Source of the DNA: Cardinalis cardinalis
Taxonomy: Eukaryota; Chordata; Aves; Passeriformes; Cardinalidae
Reading direction: 5' to 3'
Length of the DNA stretch: 64,000 nt
Assembly: GCA_014549065.1 (NCBI GenBank)
Contig: JACDOX010000058.1
Span: 620,001-684,000 of the forward strand
The position numbers and the translations under genes are program-made. Within the stretch, counting starts at the first letter, position 1; each line of letters opens with the position of its first letter. Positions 10,300 to 23,984 of this stretch are shown piece by piece. The notes under the pieces are model-generated. The model searched no databases. It worked only from the letters and a program-made list of their open reading frames with translations, and was not told where the DNA came from.

Positions 10300-13200
10300 A
10301 TAACAACCTGTGGAGGCTGCAGAGCAGTTGCTGAGCTTCTGTGGCCTCGTGCTTTGTGCCTCACAGCTGCCTGGAAATGCAGGTTTGGGGGTTGTCCTTT
10401 TCGTGGTCACCTCAGTGGTGGCTTCCTGTGAGACGTGTGTTGGTGAAGTATCAGATTTGGTGCTGTCAGGTGGCTTCTTGCAAACTCTCCAGACCTGGGG
10501 GTATGAATGTGACCAGAGTCCTGGAGTTCACCTCCTTGCACCCCAGTCCACATGTCCTAAAACCACTTGTGAACTTCCTTTGTATCAGCAAGGCAGTTTG
10601 TGTGAAGGCTGTGATATAAAATGTGTGCTTTCACTTGGGGTGTCTTCTCCAGTTCCCTCAGTCTATTCCTACCCTGGCTGTACAAAAACTGTGTTTGTTT
10701 CTAATGACATGAGACAGCTATACAAAAAGTGAAATTACAAGCTGCAGCAGACTAATTGTGAGTGGAATGTCCATAACAATGGACTCCATCTAATCATTAA
10801 CAAAAGGAATAACAAAAGTCATTTTCAGAAGCAGCAGTGACATTTGCATTGTCTAACAGGTTTTTTTTTTTGCTCTCCATAATTCAGGCTGCCTCCCAGA
10901 AGGATGCTCTTCCACACATTTTTGTAGGTGTCAGGCCCGTAGATCCTATATGTTCACTCCGTGTGTGTCCATGCAAACGAGTGTGCTGCTGCCAGGTGAT
11001 TTACTCTGTGATATGATTCACCTCATGTTTGCATACCTGCTGCTTCTTGGGAAGCGGTGCATGTTCATGGTAATAATGAGATCTTGCATAAAAATAGACC
11101 AGCTTCCTTCATTTTCTTGTCCTTCTGTTTGCTTGATGATTTGTCGGCTGTTGCCAGCACAAATGTTTGTCCCTGTTGCTGTGCAAGCTGTTCACCCCTT
11201 CCCTCCTCCCTTCATGTTAGTTTTCTTCAGTGAAGCACTTCCCTGCTCTTTTCTTCCCTGGTTGATGTAGTAAAACCTGCCCTGTTCAGGCTTATAGGCT
11301 CATTTAGAAAGGTGAGGAAGAGTCCCCACAGGTTGTTGAATTTCAGTAGAAAATTCAGGTCTGTCTGGGATAAGAAGTGAACTGTGCTACATGTCTTCCT
11401 CTTCTACTCCCACGCATGATGGAGTCCAACCTGTAGAACTACTTCTGAAAAGTTAGAATAATATTACCTCACTGTTTCATTTCAGGGCTCAGAGCCTTCC
11501 NTCTTGTCTTTGTGCTTTCTACAACAGTTTTTTTTCTACAAATGAATCTGTGACCTGCCCTCCATTCAGGTTGTTTTTTTTGGACAGGGTGGAGAAGGAA
11601 AGGAAGATGGGCTATTTCCAAAGAAGCCCTGGGTTGTGACCTGACAGTACTTCCTGTAAAGTATTTGGACTGTCTGTACTTGCATACATGCTTAAATCTT
11701 CCTGCTGCTTTGCAGCTGGTACTTGTTTTGTTGTTTTCANATAGGCTTCTAGCATGTAAAAATGAGTACGTTTTCCAGTCTAATGAAGCCACTGAAAAAT
11801 GCTGCCACCTTTCCAGCATCCATCCCAACTCAATCTTTGTGGAAACCTCTTCAAAACTAGGAGCAGTGGTAATTGTGTGCGTGGGCACGTTCATCTGCAG
11901 TGTCGTGGGGTAGAAGAGGTCTGAGTTTGTACAATCAGCCCCTGCAATTGTTGTGAAATTCTCCTCTCCCGCAGCATTTATTACTATGTAAAATTGAAAT
12001 CTGCATGATTTCCTGCTGTGAGCGCCTGTGCCGAGGGACTGGTTTCTATAGTAACTAATATCAAGGAGCTGGCTGGGACTTCAGTTTGGAGCAGTATTTG
12101 AGCCTGTTCTGCAGTTCCATGCAGCCCTGTGTGAGTACTTGATGGATGACAAGGAGGCAGGCAGGTTTGTGGCTGCCATTACTACAGTAATGGTGCTGTG
12201 CACCTCGGTGTGTACACTGAGGGCTAAAAATAGGCATTTTGCAAAATGAAGCTGGAGGTGAGGAGGAGGGATGTCTTTTTCTCTAACACCACTCCCCTCC
12301 CTTGGNAGAGCTGCCAGATGGAAGCACTGAAGAATACATAAATGTGTGTTTGTCCTGGAGTCACTTCAGCCCACCCTGAAGTGAAAGATATGCCTGGGAA
12401 CTGGGTCCATTTTCTCCCAAGAGTAACAGCCATTGGTATTGCCATTACTCTGTTTTGAGACAGAGCTGGTGTTTGTTCTGCTGAGCATGATAAATAGCAT
12501 TGTTAATGTGTTTTTGTCTGCAGGGCCAGCTTCTGCCCTTACTTAGTCCNAGACACACCTGCTTAACGTATTTGATTTCGCAGGGTTAAGCAGTGGTGGG
12601 GGTGTTGAAGCTTGGCTTGTAGAGACTGTAGACTTTCAGGGTGCCAGGCAATATGCAAAGCCTGATTTGCACCATTTACAATTTGTCCAGAATTAGTCCA
12701 TGGGTCAGGTGCATGAAAATGAAACTGAATCTTCTATTTATTCTATCTTCACTTTTAAAATTTGAATAATGTGATGGAGGTGAGAAAAGAGTGCAGAACA
12801 GTGCTTGCTGTCCAGACAAGTCCTCTAAGTACAGAAACTGGATTTAGCCAGGCAGCAATGGTTTGGTCTCTTTTTTCCTGACCCCAGAAGTTCCCCAAAT
12901 TGTGGTGAGATCAAGCCTGATCTCTAAAGTAAACTTGGGGCATTGATGAAATAGTCTGAAGTGTGAAGATGTCATTTTGTATGATTGAAGGTTGTTTTTC
13001 CTGGCTGTGCTAGAAAAGGAGATATATATCAGATATGCTTGTTTTCCAAGCTCTCTTCCCCCAGAAGCCAAGAATCTCTGAGGAGAAGGTGAAGTTGTAT
13101 GTCCTGTGTACCTGTGGACATGTGTACATACGAGGAGTGCCATTTGCTCAGCCAGCTCAAGGGGAGCCTTNACTTGGTCATCCTCAGAGCAGCCTCTTAC

Positions 13201-16200
13201 TCATTTGGTATTTAGGGATGCTGGAGCAGGCTGAGGAAAGTGAGTGTAGAGAGGAGGAACCGTATGGTGGACAAAGAGGAGCTGGGTGTGTTGTGCTGAG
13301 AATATTTAGGGGACCTCAGTACATATCCATGAAGAAGTGAGGGGTTTTATTTTAAAAAAAGTCCTTCCAGACAGGGTCATCTTTTATATTCACTGTTTAC
13401 GTATGCAAGTCCATAGTAAAAGTATTACAGTGAGTTTAAAAAACCCAATAAATGACTGGATTAAACTATTTGCGTCAAGAGAGTAATGATGCATTCGAAT
13501 AATCGGAGAGAATTTGGCACTGAGATATGGGCAGATTACAATTTGAGAACTAGGATTGGAAACTGTCATTTAAGACTATAATGACTCATGATGCTGAGAA
13601 ATAATCTTCACCTTTGTTCTTGTGTAGAAGTTAAAAAAAAATCTCCCTTTCTTTCAAACAGGTACTAAGCAGAGTGCTGAAATGAGAATCTTAGAGTAAG
13701 ACTTGGTTACATTTACACAATATAGTGATGAAAGTCCAGAACATTGAGTTGTTATAAATAAATTAAATCCCAAGTAAATTTAGTAAATACTTTAAGTGCA
13801 TATTGTGATGGATTATCCCTGTTTTCAATGCTTGTTCATTTTCTGCTAGTTTGCAAAATCACTGGAGTCCAGCCGAGCACATTTCTGTTGGATGCTGTTG
13901 TGACTGTGTATCCATTTTAAATCTAGGTTGTGTTGCAGGGAGAGTAGCAGCTCTGTGTGAGCGTTAGTCACTTTGGTTCAAAGGTAAAGAGTTCATGTGT
14001 AACTCTNATGGAGCTGCTGCAGAGGCAGGAGCCTTGGTTATGAATGTAGTCAAGGGAATGTTTTAGCTATTAAGCTGAAGTGTAGCTTGCTGCTGGGGAA
14101 ATGAGTGTTGTACTGAGTGTGTACTGTGATGCAAAGCCCTCCCCAGACTGTTGGGTTCAAGTGCACAACGTGTGCTCAGGACGGATAATTGATTTAGATG
14201 AACAGNTTTTAATCTTTCATTGCAAGCTTGAGGCCGGCTTCACTCAGAGCTATAAACTCCATTTTTCTCAGGCTGCACTTTCACAAGTGTTTTAGCTGTT
14301 CTGTCTGAAGTGGCTGCCTGCTTTCAGAGACTTTGTTCTTCACAACATGTTTTCTTTGTTTGCAACCTTACTNATTTAACATGGCTTTCAAAATTTGGAG
14401 TGGGAGAAAAAGCCTTGTTCATGTATACTCCCAGCTAAGGTGAAAGTACTAAACTTGTGTGCATCTCTAGAGACAATGAAGAAACTGGTTGAGATGTTAT
14501 TTTAGAGTGACTTTATGCACAATAATTAAGCTTAAAGTTTAGATCTGAGTATTTTAAAGCAAATGCAGTTGTTAGAATGAGGCTTTCTTGTTAAGGCTTT
14601 ATGTTAGGGTTAATGGGGTCTCTCACAGGAAAAAAGCTAATGCCTTCAGAAGAGCAACCACCCACCCGTCTGCCCACCATGAATACTGCTAAGGGATTTT
14701 TGAGCCTAAGTGGCAAGAAGTTTGTCCTGTCCTCTTAGGCTGGTTAATGAAGGCTAAAGTTTGGTCAGTTTAAGCAATTCATCTATTCAGTATCCTTTCC
14801 AAAGCTCCTTGTTTCCAATGTTTNCTGTTGCCTAATCTGTTTAAATTGCTCCGAATTTCAGCCTCTCTAGAGTTCAGTATTTCAGGTCGTGATCATCATG
14901 GATAAAGCAATGTATGTTTTCTTGTTAATGCTTAACTTTTGTTTACTTCAAGTTAGTCAATTTGGTTTCAACTTATTTTCACATGTGATTTTTTTTTTTT
15001 TTTTAAAAAGGAAGCTGGACTCAAAATTTGTGCCTTCTAGGTGTATCTATAAAGTGAAAGATATATGAATAGCTTTCTTTAAGAGAAAAGGTCTCTTAGA
15101 TGGAACATATTCAGCATATAAAAAGCTTCTTGTGACCAATGGGAGTAAACATTAAACATTGATGATGCAGCTTTAAGTTGCATGGAAACAAACTGGGGCA
15201 AGTCAGTTCGTTTTACCTTTGATTCGCTGCTTCCAGCCGTTAGGAAAGGTTGAAGGGACACAAGGCAAACAGGAGTCTTTTCCTTTAGCTTTGTCTTGTG
15301 ATGACATATTTTGCCTCAAACAATAGTTTCAGTAACTAGATGCACAAAATTTATAGTTTATGAAATTTAGAATTTTTTTGTTTTTTAAAAGCAAGCAATA
15401 TGATAACAGCAATTTACATAATTGCAATGATTTCTATTTAAAGGGAGATCTAGTTCTGTTTAAAGGGAGAATAAAGTAAAGACTTCCAAGAATAATCCTG
15501 GATTGTAGAGGTTTTGACATCCCCCTGGATGGAGGTGTGAAGTGGTAGTTTGGCCCCAAGACTTGGATGTCAGGCACATTTATTTTGTATGACCTGTCTG
15601 TAGCAATGAGAATTTCTTTTGATATTAAGATCTGCAAAGATTGTTCAGGTTACTTGGAGGGTGAGATGGTGTTTTGGAGATGTGTGAGATGCCCTGTAAT
15701 TCCTGCAGACCTACTGCATTAAAAGTGGAGGGTGTGTATTTCCTGGTACCTAATTCCTTCAGGAATGTTATTTAGGATCCTAGATACACTGCATTGCATG
15801 CCCAGAACTAACCCAAAGCATTACTGGGANTGGACNGGTGGATATAGGTGGATAACTGTTTGCAGGATCCAGGGGGCAGCTAGAGTTTCACACTCCCCCC
15901 ACTTTCTTTTTCTTTTCCTTTTGTTTTGAAAGGAAGTCTGGGGTAACTTGTTTTGTGGTGTTTTGTGGCTCTGTCTGGATTTCCCTCTCTCGTACACTTA
16001 GTTGTGCTTTGCAGAGGGCATTGTTTGTTTTTGTTGGAAAGAGGCTTACCTGTGGTTTTTTGTTTTCAACTTCTGTGGGTTTCTTTGCATTTTCCTTTCT
16101 GACTGTGGCCCTGCATGTTCCCTGCAACATTTTCAGCATATTTGCATTAAGATGGATGATTGGGAAATGTGTGTAGAACAGCCTCATTTTGCAAGAGGAT

Positions 16201-17489
16201 TGGTAATAACAAGAGATGAGCAAGATGCAGTTTTGATTGGTTGAATAGGAATAGGTGTAACTGAAGTTATTCTGTTCTTTTCTTGATCCCTGAAAACTTC
16301 CAGTGCTCTTCTTATAGCACATACAGACCTTTCTCAGTGGTTGTAGAGGAAGGATTAAGGCAGACAAACTTGTTTCTGCCATGTAAAGAAGGTGCCAAAC
16401 TAGACAATCCTGAAAGCCTTGTTTTTAAGGCTCCGCTTCCCTGGCCATATTAGTTCAGGGCTTAGTTACACAATAATAAGATTTCTTACATGCAATATAT
16501 TTGAACAAAGACTTCTCCATGCAGCAATGAACACTTTGAAATAACTTACCCTCTCTTTTGTTTTCTCTTAACTTGTTTTTGATTTCAATTCAGCAGGTAG
16601 AGCTTGCAACTCCTTTTAGGATATTTAAAAAGGTTCTACAGGGAGCTTGCTTTGTGGGAATAGTTGTCAAAGTCTTCTCACTAGTTTAAGCTANAATGAA
16701 ACCCATTTAAATATTCTTATAAGGCTATTTTTAAACTCATTTATGCTGATGGAAGAGTAGGAGTAGAGTTGCTTTGGCACAAACATGAGGAAACAGCATC
16801 CTTAGGTTTGATGGATATGTTCTCAATATAATTTATCAGCTAATTAATTCTGCTGGGGAAGCTTTCTGTGAAAGCACTAAACAGTGATGGCTTTGCACGA
16901 TTTAAATATCTGTGAGCTNCTTTAGTATGGACAACTGGACAGGTCAGTCTTGGAGAAAAAGTAGCTTCTAAGCTTAGAAAAAGCCTCTTGGGTTATCCTT
17001 GTTAATAGCCATCTATTGCACAATTCAGAGTTTTTTAAAAAAATCTTGTATAAAGTATTAGGGTGAAGCAAGATCAGAGGATTATTCAGTTACCTGTACA
17101 AGAGACAAAACTATATCCAGCTGATGTGAGAACTGTTCTTCAGTGAGAATGACCGAGTGAATGAATAGTGGGGACCACTGGCTGCCATTTTAGGATTTAC
17201 TTACGGAAAGCATCTGGCCAGAAATCCTCTCAGGCTCTCTGTCTCCCTACCCTTTTGTTTCTTAGCCAACTGAATGCCTCCCTGTCCTACAGACAGAGAA
17301 GCCTGTCTGGCTTCACCTCTCTTCTCTGGTCATCTGCTTCACCTTGGTTTTGGAATATGTCTGCTGCTGACCACAGAAGTAAAACTTGGCTTTGATTTGA
17401 GTTTCATCTTGCAGTGGCTGGTCTCTGTCTGTGGGAGAAACTGGACCAGGGCTTCAAAGCATCAAAGTGATTCACACCTCCTTTTCTTT
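10300..17489 (+). other. MTSS1: MTSS1 intron 3, 10.3-17.5 kb
   Basis: No gene or clear repeat is visible. A 140-codon frame at 10310-10732 begins at GTG, has no ATG near its start and is not a credible gene. An AT-rich block covers about 13380-13850, and a run of 16 T lies at 14989-15004. Exact matches to the MEF2 consensus occur at 12225-12234 and 16725-16734, a number compatible with chance over the window. Confidence 0.75.
14989..15004. repeat. T16 homopolymer
   Basis: There are sixteen consecutive T followed by AAAAAG. No retroposed gene body is recognisable on the side where a tail-bearing copy on the minus strand would lie, so this is treated as simple low-complexity sequence. Confidence 0.9.
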
Positions 17490-17560
17490 TTAAGGACCAG
17501 GAGGACCATTAGATGATCTAACCTGATTATCTCTGGAGGGCTGGTCAGGGCTAAGCCTGC
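17490..17560 (-). repeat. Possible old LINE (CR1/L3-like) 3'-end relic
   Basis: The phrase GGACCATTAGATGATCTAACC followed shortly by CTGATTATC resembles the antisense form of the 3' ends of old CR1/L3-type LINEs in sauropsids (a GATCATCTAGTC-type core followed by a Pu/Py-rich stretch). Only this short block matches and the edges are unclear. It may be coincidence. The assignment rests on remembered consensus patterns, not on a search. Confidence 0.3.
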
Positions 17561-20500
17561 TGTGCTGGACACAGCGTGGCTGGGGCCCTGCANCACAGNG
17601 AGCCGTGGGAACAGGCAGCCGTTCTGCAGTGCAGNTGTGCTGGAAAATGCTCTAGGTGCATCTTCTTTGTATAAATATATATGTAGAAAAAANATTAAAT
17701 CAAACTGGTACCCATAAGAAGTCTTGCTTGGATTTCTGAAGGAAATACAGACTTTGGGTTTGATTGTGTCTGTCATCTGTGGGTTTTGCATAAAATTCAC
17801 AGACAGAGAGAGAAGGTCTTGCCTCAACTCAGACTGTGCAAGAAAACATACCATCTTCTGTAACATGACTATCCTAGTGCTCATGGACTGCATCAAGCCA
17901 TGGCCTGGAGTGCAATGTCGTGGCCAGGAGACAATAAAGTGCTGAGGAGATTCTGGTGACTCCCATTTGGGGGTGGTTGGCTGCAAGAGCTCAAGTGAAA
18001 CTGCTGTGACGAGATCTGCCTTCACGCTTGCAGGGATCATGGCCTGTTCAGCACAAGGCTCCTGTAGCTCACACTGATGCTAGTGGATGAAATCCTCTTC
18101 AGCACTGTCAGTTTTGTGTGCTTTTTCTTTCCTTGCTCTTGTGGATGGGAATTTCCCCATGGCNAATGATTCTATGCCCAAACTGCCCGAAGGTTACCCC
18201 TGCCTGGGAAATAAGCAGAGCTGTGTTGGTGGGAGCAGAGCCAAGAGAAGAGGCTTGTGTCTTGATTTCCTGTGGACTTAGTTCATTAATGAAGTGGATG
18301 GTGGTAGTAGTGGGTCACTTAACACTTGTGGTTTTTGCAGTTTTTGTCAGTGAGAGGAGACAAAAAGCCCAGCTGCAGCAGCGGTCATGGAAGCTGCAGG
18401 TGTGAGCTTGGCTGGAGAATGCCAAACTGCCATCTGTGGTGAGGCTTTGTGGAGATTTTTTTTGCAGGCTATTTGCCTGGAAATAAGAGCAAGAATACAA
18501 AATAACAGGAGTAACTGGAGATAGCTTTCCTCCAGTTTCTGCCCCCTTGCTGGTTATCCAGAAGTCTGTGAAAGTGTAAGATTGAAATTGCATCAGGCTC
18601 AAGGGATGAATGTNGGTGCATTCAATTAGCTGCAGCATGTTCAATCTTTTAGGTACTTTCTTCCCATGTTGCTTTAAGCAGGTTTGTCCTCTGCTGTCTA
18701 GAAGATGTGGAAAAATAGCAGAAAAGTTGCAGGTGTTACTTGCATAAAGTATACAAAGAGAAGAAAAGCAGCAGCGTGTTGCACTGCTTGGTGCTGTGGT
18801 TAATACCCATTTTTCTGCCTTTAAAGCTAGATAAGTACAGTAAGTAACAGTAAGCATTAAAAAAAAATAAAATGTGATGGTTGCCATAATTAAGTCAGAG
18901 ATGTCCTGTGTGCATTTTAAATTCCTAGTCCCCCTATGCTGTTAAACTTTTTTGTCTGTTATGCAGCATATCTGCTTGTTTACAGAATGCCTTGGAGCTG
19001 CATGGATTTCCTCTCACTGTGTGCAGAGTGGTTTATAGCAGCTAGGCATGTGTTGTTCTGACCAGGGNGATGTACTTGGAGCTGTGCTTTGGATTGCACA
19101 AATACCAGTTTCCAGGAATGGTCATGAGGATCAGCAGAGGAGCTTTGAAGAGTGCGTGGGTGCAGCATGATCTTTGGCTGAGGAAAGCCCTGTGCTGGTG
19201 GCTGAGGGAGCTGATGCTATTCTGAAATGNAGAGCCTGAGCAGTTATTTTCCCAAACAGCTTCCTGGAATAACAGAAAGAAGGAATCTAAGCATGCTGCC
19301 TCTCCTCCTTTTTCCTCCTGATTTGCACTACAAGAAGGAGTTAGGCAGTGAGGAAAGTGGTTTTCTTTTAAAGTTGAAAACATTTNCATAGGGCAAGTTA
19401 CATTCACAGCTGCCTACTTTTGAGAGTCTTTTTTTGGAAGTAGAAGCTTTAAGCAGCTGTAAGACCAGAAGTGCAGCACAATGCATTAGCGATTGTCATT
19501 CTCATCTAGAGAGAAAATGTGCTGATTACATTCATTTCTTTTTTTAGCTGGAGAGAAATGAGATGCTGGTCTTTATTCAACTAGCTTTGTGTATTTGCAA
19601 ATTGCAATTTCAACTATCTGGACAAAAGTGATGGGCACTTAACAATATAAAGAAGTTAATATCTCACTATCTCTTCAAAGAGTTGATTGACAAGTCTTTT
19701 CATAACAATGAAATTTACATATTTATGAGCTGGTCTTAGAGTTTGGGTAATTTTTTTATTGCATTAAATTTAATTATATCAACTACTGCTAGATGATTTT
19801 TCTTTTGGTAGAAGCTGAGAGATCTTCTATTTGACAAGACTTGAAAGAATTAACAGATGATTTTGCAACAGCTTGTTACTTGGAATTTTGATTTCCACTC
19901 TAAGCCACTTCANTTGGATGTGTCCACTATATTTGGAGTAAACAGTCTTAGCATTTTCAGATTTGCTAGTGCTTCTATGCAGCTGCCAGGCTGGCAGGGA
20001 ATACTTTTGTTATTTGCAATAACATCTTAGGGTTGCTTGTTCCTCCAGCATACCAGTCTCATAGTTATTCTCTTTAGAGCCTGTCTTTGAGTGGTAAGCA
20101 TCATATTTTTGGTGTTTAAATGATAACAGCTTCAGAGGTGGATCTCTGATTTGTATCTGGTTCCTGTGAGCTGGGCAGTTAGTCTGTACCACAGGCTGCA
20201 GCCTTCCAGTGTTTCCATCATNCATTCCCAATGGGTCGTAAATCTACAGGTGGTATGACCTGGCATCTGCTGTAAAGGGACTGAAAATGAGCTCTTCAAG
20301 GCTTTGTTGAAAGGATGTATAGCTCCTGCAAGTTAGCTGATGGAAATGACTAGTGTGGTGCCTTCNTGGATCTGCTGGATTAATTACTGTAATAAGCAGG
20401 AAAAAATGGTTGGCAAGACAGTATGTAAAATGGGGAAGACTGCAGCATACCCCTTATCCAGCTGTTGTCTTTCTCTGTGTGCAAGGCTTGAGGAGACAAG

Positions 20501-22076
20501 GAGGAAGTATGATCCTCCTCCCATAATCCCATAATAAGCTACTTCCAGCATGCAGGGACCTCTTTGTCAGTAAACTGTGGCCNTCCTAGCGGTTTGAGGA
20601 GTTGGTTGATCAAAGATGGAATTGCACAGGTCTGCAGAGGTTTATGTCTCAGGACTGAGGCTCAGTGTTNTACTTTAAGTGGGATGCTCTGCAGAAAGTG
20701 TTAGTGCTAGACCCATACATCTGCCCTTCTTTGATCTTTGTCAGGGCACTGATCTTGTCAATTGCTAAATGTCCTGAAAACAAGATGAGGCTTAGACTGT
20801 GTTCAGAGTTGGATGAGAGGCATGGAAGCTGAGTGACAATGCAATTGCAGGTCATTAGTTGGAAGTTAATAGTTAACAGTATTTAATGAACTTTTGATTG
20901 CAAGACCTGTGAAACATTGTGATTGCATCATCAGCAATGTGTGTGGCTGGGCTTGTCTTGAAGGAAGGAAAATTTATGTGCCTGGTACCATCAGAATACC
21001 AGCTTGAGAGCCCTTCACTCCTCCAATTCCTGAGACATTTACACCACAGAAGTAATCAAAAACATACAGTTTAGTCCAGATCATGATTTCCTTTAATCCG
21101 TTACATTTAAGGCATCCCTGTTTTGTTTCTATTAATGCAATGCAAAACATGTGGCTTGCAGTTTTTGAGTAGTTCTTACTGGTACAAGCATCTCTAATAG
21201 CTCAGACATATTTCATTCAAATTAAAATATACAGGGGCCTGTTTATAAACCTCCAGAGCCAGGTTTATGGACAGACACTGACTGAGGCTACTTGTTAATT
21301 GTGAGAGTGGACTGATATTTAGTTCTTAATTCCTGTGAATAGGGTTTTTTCTTAGCTAACCTCATTTGAGTGGAAGTGGGAGATTGGGAGAGGAAAAAGA
21401 AATGGGAGGGTGGTCACATTATTTGGGCAAATATTTTTCAAAAACCTTAAANTTACATGCAGTAAATGATACACTATAATGCACATATATAAGCTGCATT
21501 TTTGTAGTTGCTGGAATAGACACAGATGGCTGTGACCCTTTGAGATGAATATTGCAATCCTATATTTAGTACTTCCTAATTAAGGAACCTCCCTTGCTAA
21601 TTTGCGCCACTGAGTGGAATAAGGGCTGTGCACTGAAAATGTATTCCTTAAAATTTTGCAGATCTGTTTGTGACTCTGTGATGCCTTGTGATATTCTATA
21701 GAAGACTCAAGTGAATCAGGAGGGTTTCTGGGGCAGCATCCTGGTGTTCAGGGACATCCCAATGCAAATACTTGAATTCATCATACATTTTGATCTTTGT
21801 CCTTGGATGTTGTATGTTTTTCATTTGGTGGCAAATAGAATTTTCATGTATGCAAAAGAGATATTAATGTGGTATGTAAATGAAAAATTACAGGAACAGA
21901 AACTTTATTGGTTGCTTTATAAAGTATTTTCCCCATAAACATTATTGGCAGAAGGTATTGCAAAATTACAGCTACAATAAGGAATTTTACTACACCCCCT
22001 TTAGCATACTTGGAAGTTGTTTTATGGCGCAGCAAGTCAATTTTCTGGACCTACTAATATCTCCATTTTTACAGAG
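17561..22076 (+). other. MTSS1: MTSS1 intron 3, 17.6-22.1 kb
   Basis: This is unique-looking intron sequence. Two fairly long antisense open frames (17462-18040, 192 codons; 18315-18887, 190 codons) have no recognisable domain and are interrupted by unresolved N codons. A strongly AT-rich block covers about 19540-19830. Nothing else was recognised. Confidence 0.75.
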
Positions 22077-22140
22077 GACAGAATCATACAATCATGTAAG
22101 CAGGAAAATACCTAGGATAATCTAGCCTAACCATAATGTT
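22077..22140 (-). mobile_element. CR1 LINE 3' end, antisense, heavily decayed
   Basis: The segment starts with two degenerate copies of the CR1 terminal octamer in antisense (AGAATCATACAATCAT, compare CATAGAAT repeats). It continues GCAGGAAAATACC then AGGATAATCTAGCCTAACC. This follows the order of the antisense CR1 3' end, which in avian copies reads roughly TTGGAAAAGACC, then a GATCATC-type core, then CCAACC. Only the last 60 or so bases are recognisable, so it is an old or very truncated copy. Confidence 0.6.
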
Positions 22141-23984
22141 CAGGTTTTGTTTAAATTTTTGTCTCTCTTGAGTTCTGAGGACAGGACGTGTTGTTTAAAA
22201 GTGACAGTGCTTGATTAAAATATAAAACAAACCTTCAACAAAATGGCTACCATGCAGCTAACATAAAAGTCAAAAGCAANGCACTCTGCTAATTCAGACA
22301 GGATTTCTTTCTGCATATGAAACAAGCTGAGAACAGGGACAAAATAACTTGTTTTTCAGCTTGTGTACTAAAATTAGGTTTTTTATTGTTGTTGGCTTCA
22401 GAATCTCTTTAGACAAATGATGGTCAGACAAAATATAATGTAAGTATTTAAGTGAATAAACAATCTGCCCTAGTAATAATAGTAATATCAGTTCCATGTT
22501 TGTATTGCTGCAGCTTCAAGTGCAAAATTGATTTTTTTCTGTACACTCATTCTATACACATCTTTTTCCAAATCTATGAATTGAAACAACACATCTGTGC
22601 TACTTGAGAACAAAAAAGTATGAAGTCATGGTCCCATAAATAGCTTGTAGGATGAAAATGCTGAAGACAGCCTTCTTTTCATCTCCTGTGGGTCTCTTGT
22701 ACAGGACTCTGGAATCTTGGCTTTGATTCTTCGTGCAGAGTCTTCACAATATCCACATCTGGGCTATGAATGTAGCTGAGAACAGATCTGCTTTAGATCT
22801 TCGTGGCTAATAATAACTTCAAGAAACAAATGCTTCTAGCAGAAGAATGTTTGTGTGGTCTCTAAAACNGACCAAGTTAAGACAAGAAGGAGAATCCAGA
22901 GCATCCAAATAGTGCTGAACTGGTATCAGATGCCAGAGTTGTAAAAGGAGTTTTCTCTCAATTGACAAAGAATTTATTTTTTAGCTTCGCGATAAATCCT
23001 CTCTGTCACAGTGAAAATTCCTGTCTCATCTTTCTTTTGTGATATCTGCATATTCTCCCAGATAATCTGCATTGTGTTCAGCACAGTGTCTATTTTAAAA
23101 AGGGCATTTTGCAGAGCTTATTGTTTCCATTGTTTCCTTTTTTGTAATAACATACTAGGTCCTTTTCACTCGCATACATTTTTAATCATATTTTCTTGGA
23201 AGCAGGATGTTATCTATTTAAATANTGCTGTTCAGTGTTTCTTAATAACTGGTAAAAGATCAATCTGTTTTTAACTGGCAATTACTTTGACTACACCTGC
23301 ATCTTGTAAAAATACCAGCAATACCTTAAATATGACTGCATCAAGCACAGGAAAACCTCATAATTTAAATATTTGAGTAAACACATCAAGCACATTTCGG
23401 GTGGGAGGAAGAGAAAATTGATGGTTGGGCATTTTTATTTTAAAATGTCATGAGGGTTGTGCTTTGTTGTGAAATAGTGTCTAAAAAAATGAGAGGAGGA
23501 AAAGAGATTGGCAGCGTTTCCTCATTCTTCTGAGGGGAAGCAGCATCGCACAGCTGACCTGGGAGCNTGTGCCAGGAGATGACAGGAGTGTCTGGGGTTC
23601 ATGCCAGGGGTGCTGTGCTCCTTGCAGGGGCTGAGGGGCAGGGAGAGGACCTCAGGATTTCCAGTGTTTGAGCAGAATAGGAAACAGGATTCAAGTGGGC
23701 TTTTGAATGAAAGTTGAAGGAAGTCAAGGTGACAGCAACCTCGCTGCAGGTCTCAACACTGACTTGCCTTGGTGTGAAGCTTGTCCTCGGTGCCTGAAAG
23801 AAGAAGAAAAAAAAGCCTAGTTGAATTTGAATGTTTTTGCACTTCTAGAGTTGTGGGATTGGGGTTTTTTTTGGGCTGAGGTATTTAACATCACACAGTC
23901 CCATCAGAACTGAAAACAGGCGAGTTTGACAGTAAATTCATCGCTTCAAATTCATGGAAGTTCATGTGCATCGTTATAGACTTG
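22141..23984 (+). other. MTSS1: MTSS1 intron 3, 22.1-24.0 kb
   Basis: This is AT-rich intron sequence between the antisense CR1 fragment and the sense CR1 copy. No gene, recognised repeat or strong motif is visible. The region just before 23985 cannot be aligned by eye to CR1 and is taken as flanking sequence. Confidence 0.7.

Noticed and set aside
10310..10732. 140-codon frame giving a Cys-rich, hydrophobic-start protein
   Set aside because: The frame begins at GTG, not ATG, and its only other Met is near the C-terminus. No signal-peptide cleavage site, domain or splice context is visible, and the 11 Cys follow no known spacing.
13630..13670. Pyrimidine tract plus CAG/GTACTA as a recursive splice site
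   Set aside because: The tract is good but the donor half (GTACTA) lacks the GTRAGT core needed to rebuild a 5' splice site.
14985..15010. T16 as the tail of a minus-strand processed pseudogene
   Set aside because: The flanking sequence on the relevant side does not encode a recognisable protein or small RNA and no target-site duplication is visible.
17462..18040. 192-codon antisense frame
   Set aside because: It has several unresolved codons, no recognisable domain and overlaps a possible LINE relic. Length alone is not enough in a 64-kb intron.
18315..18887. 190-codon antisense frame with a hydrophobic N-terminus
   Set aside because: The hydrophobic start comes from an A/T-rich stretch. 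There is no domain, no neighbouring exon signals and an N-containing codon.
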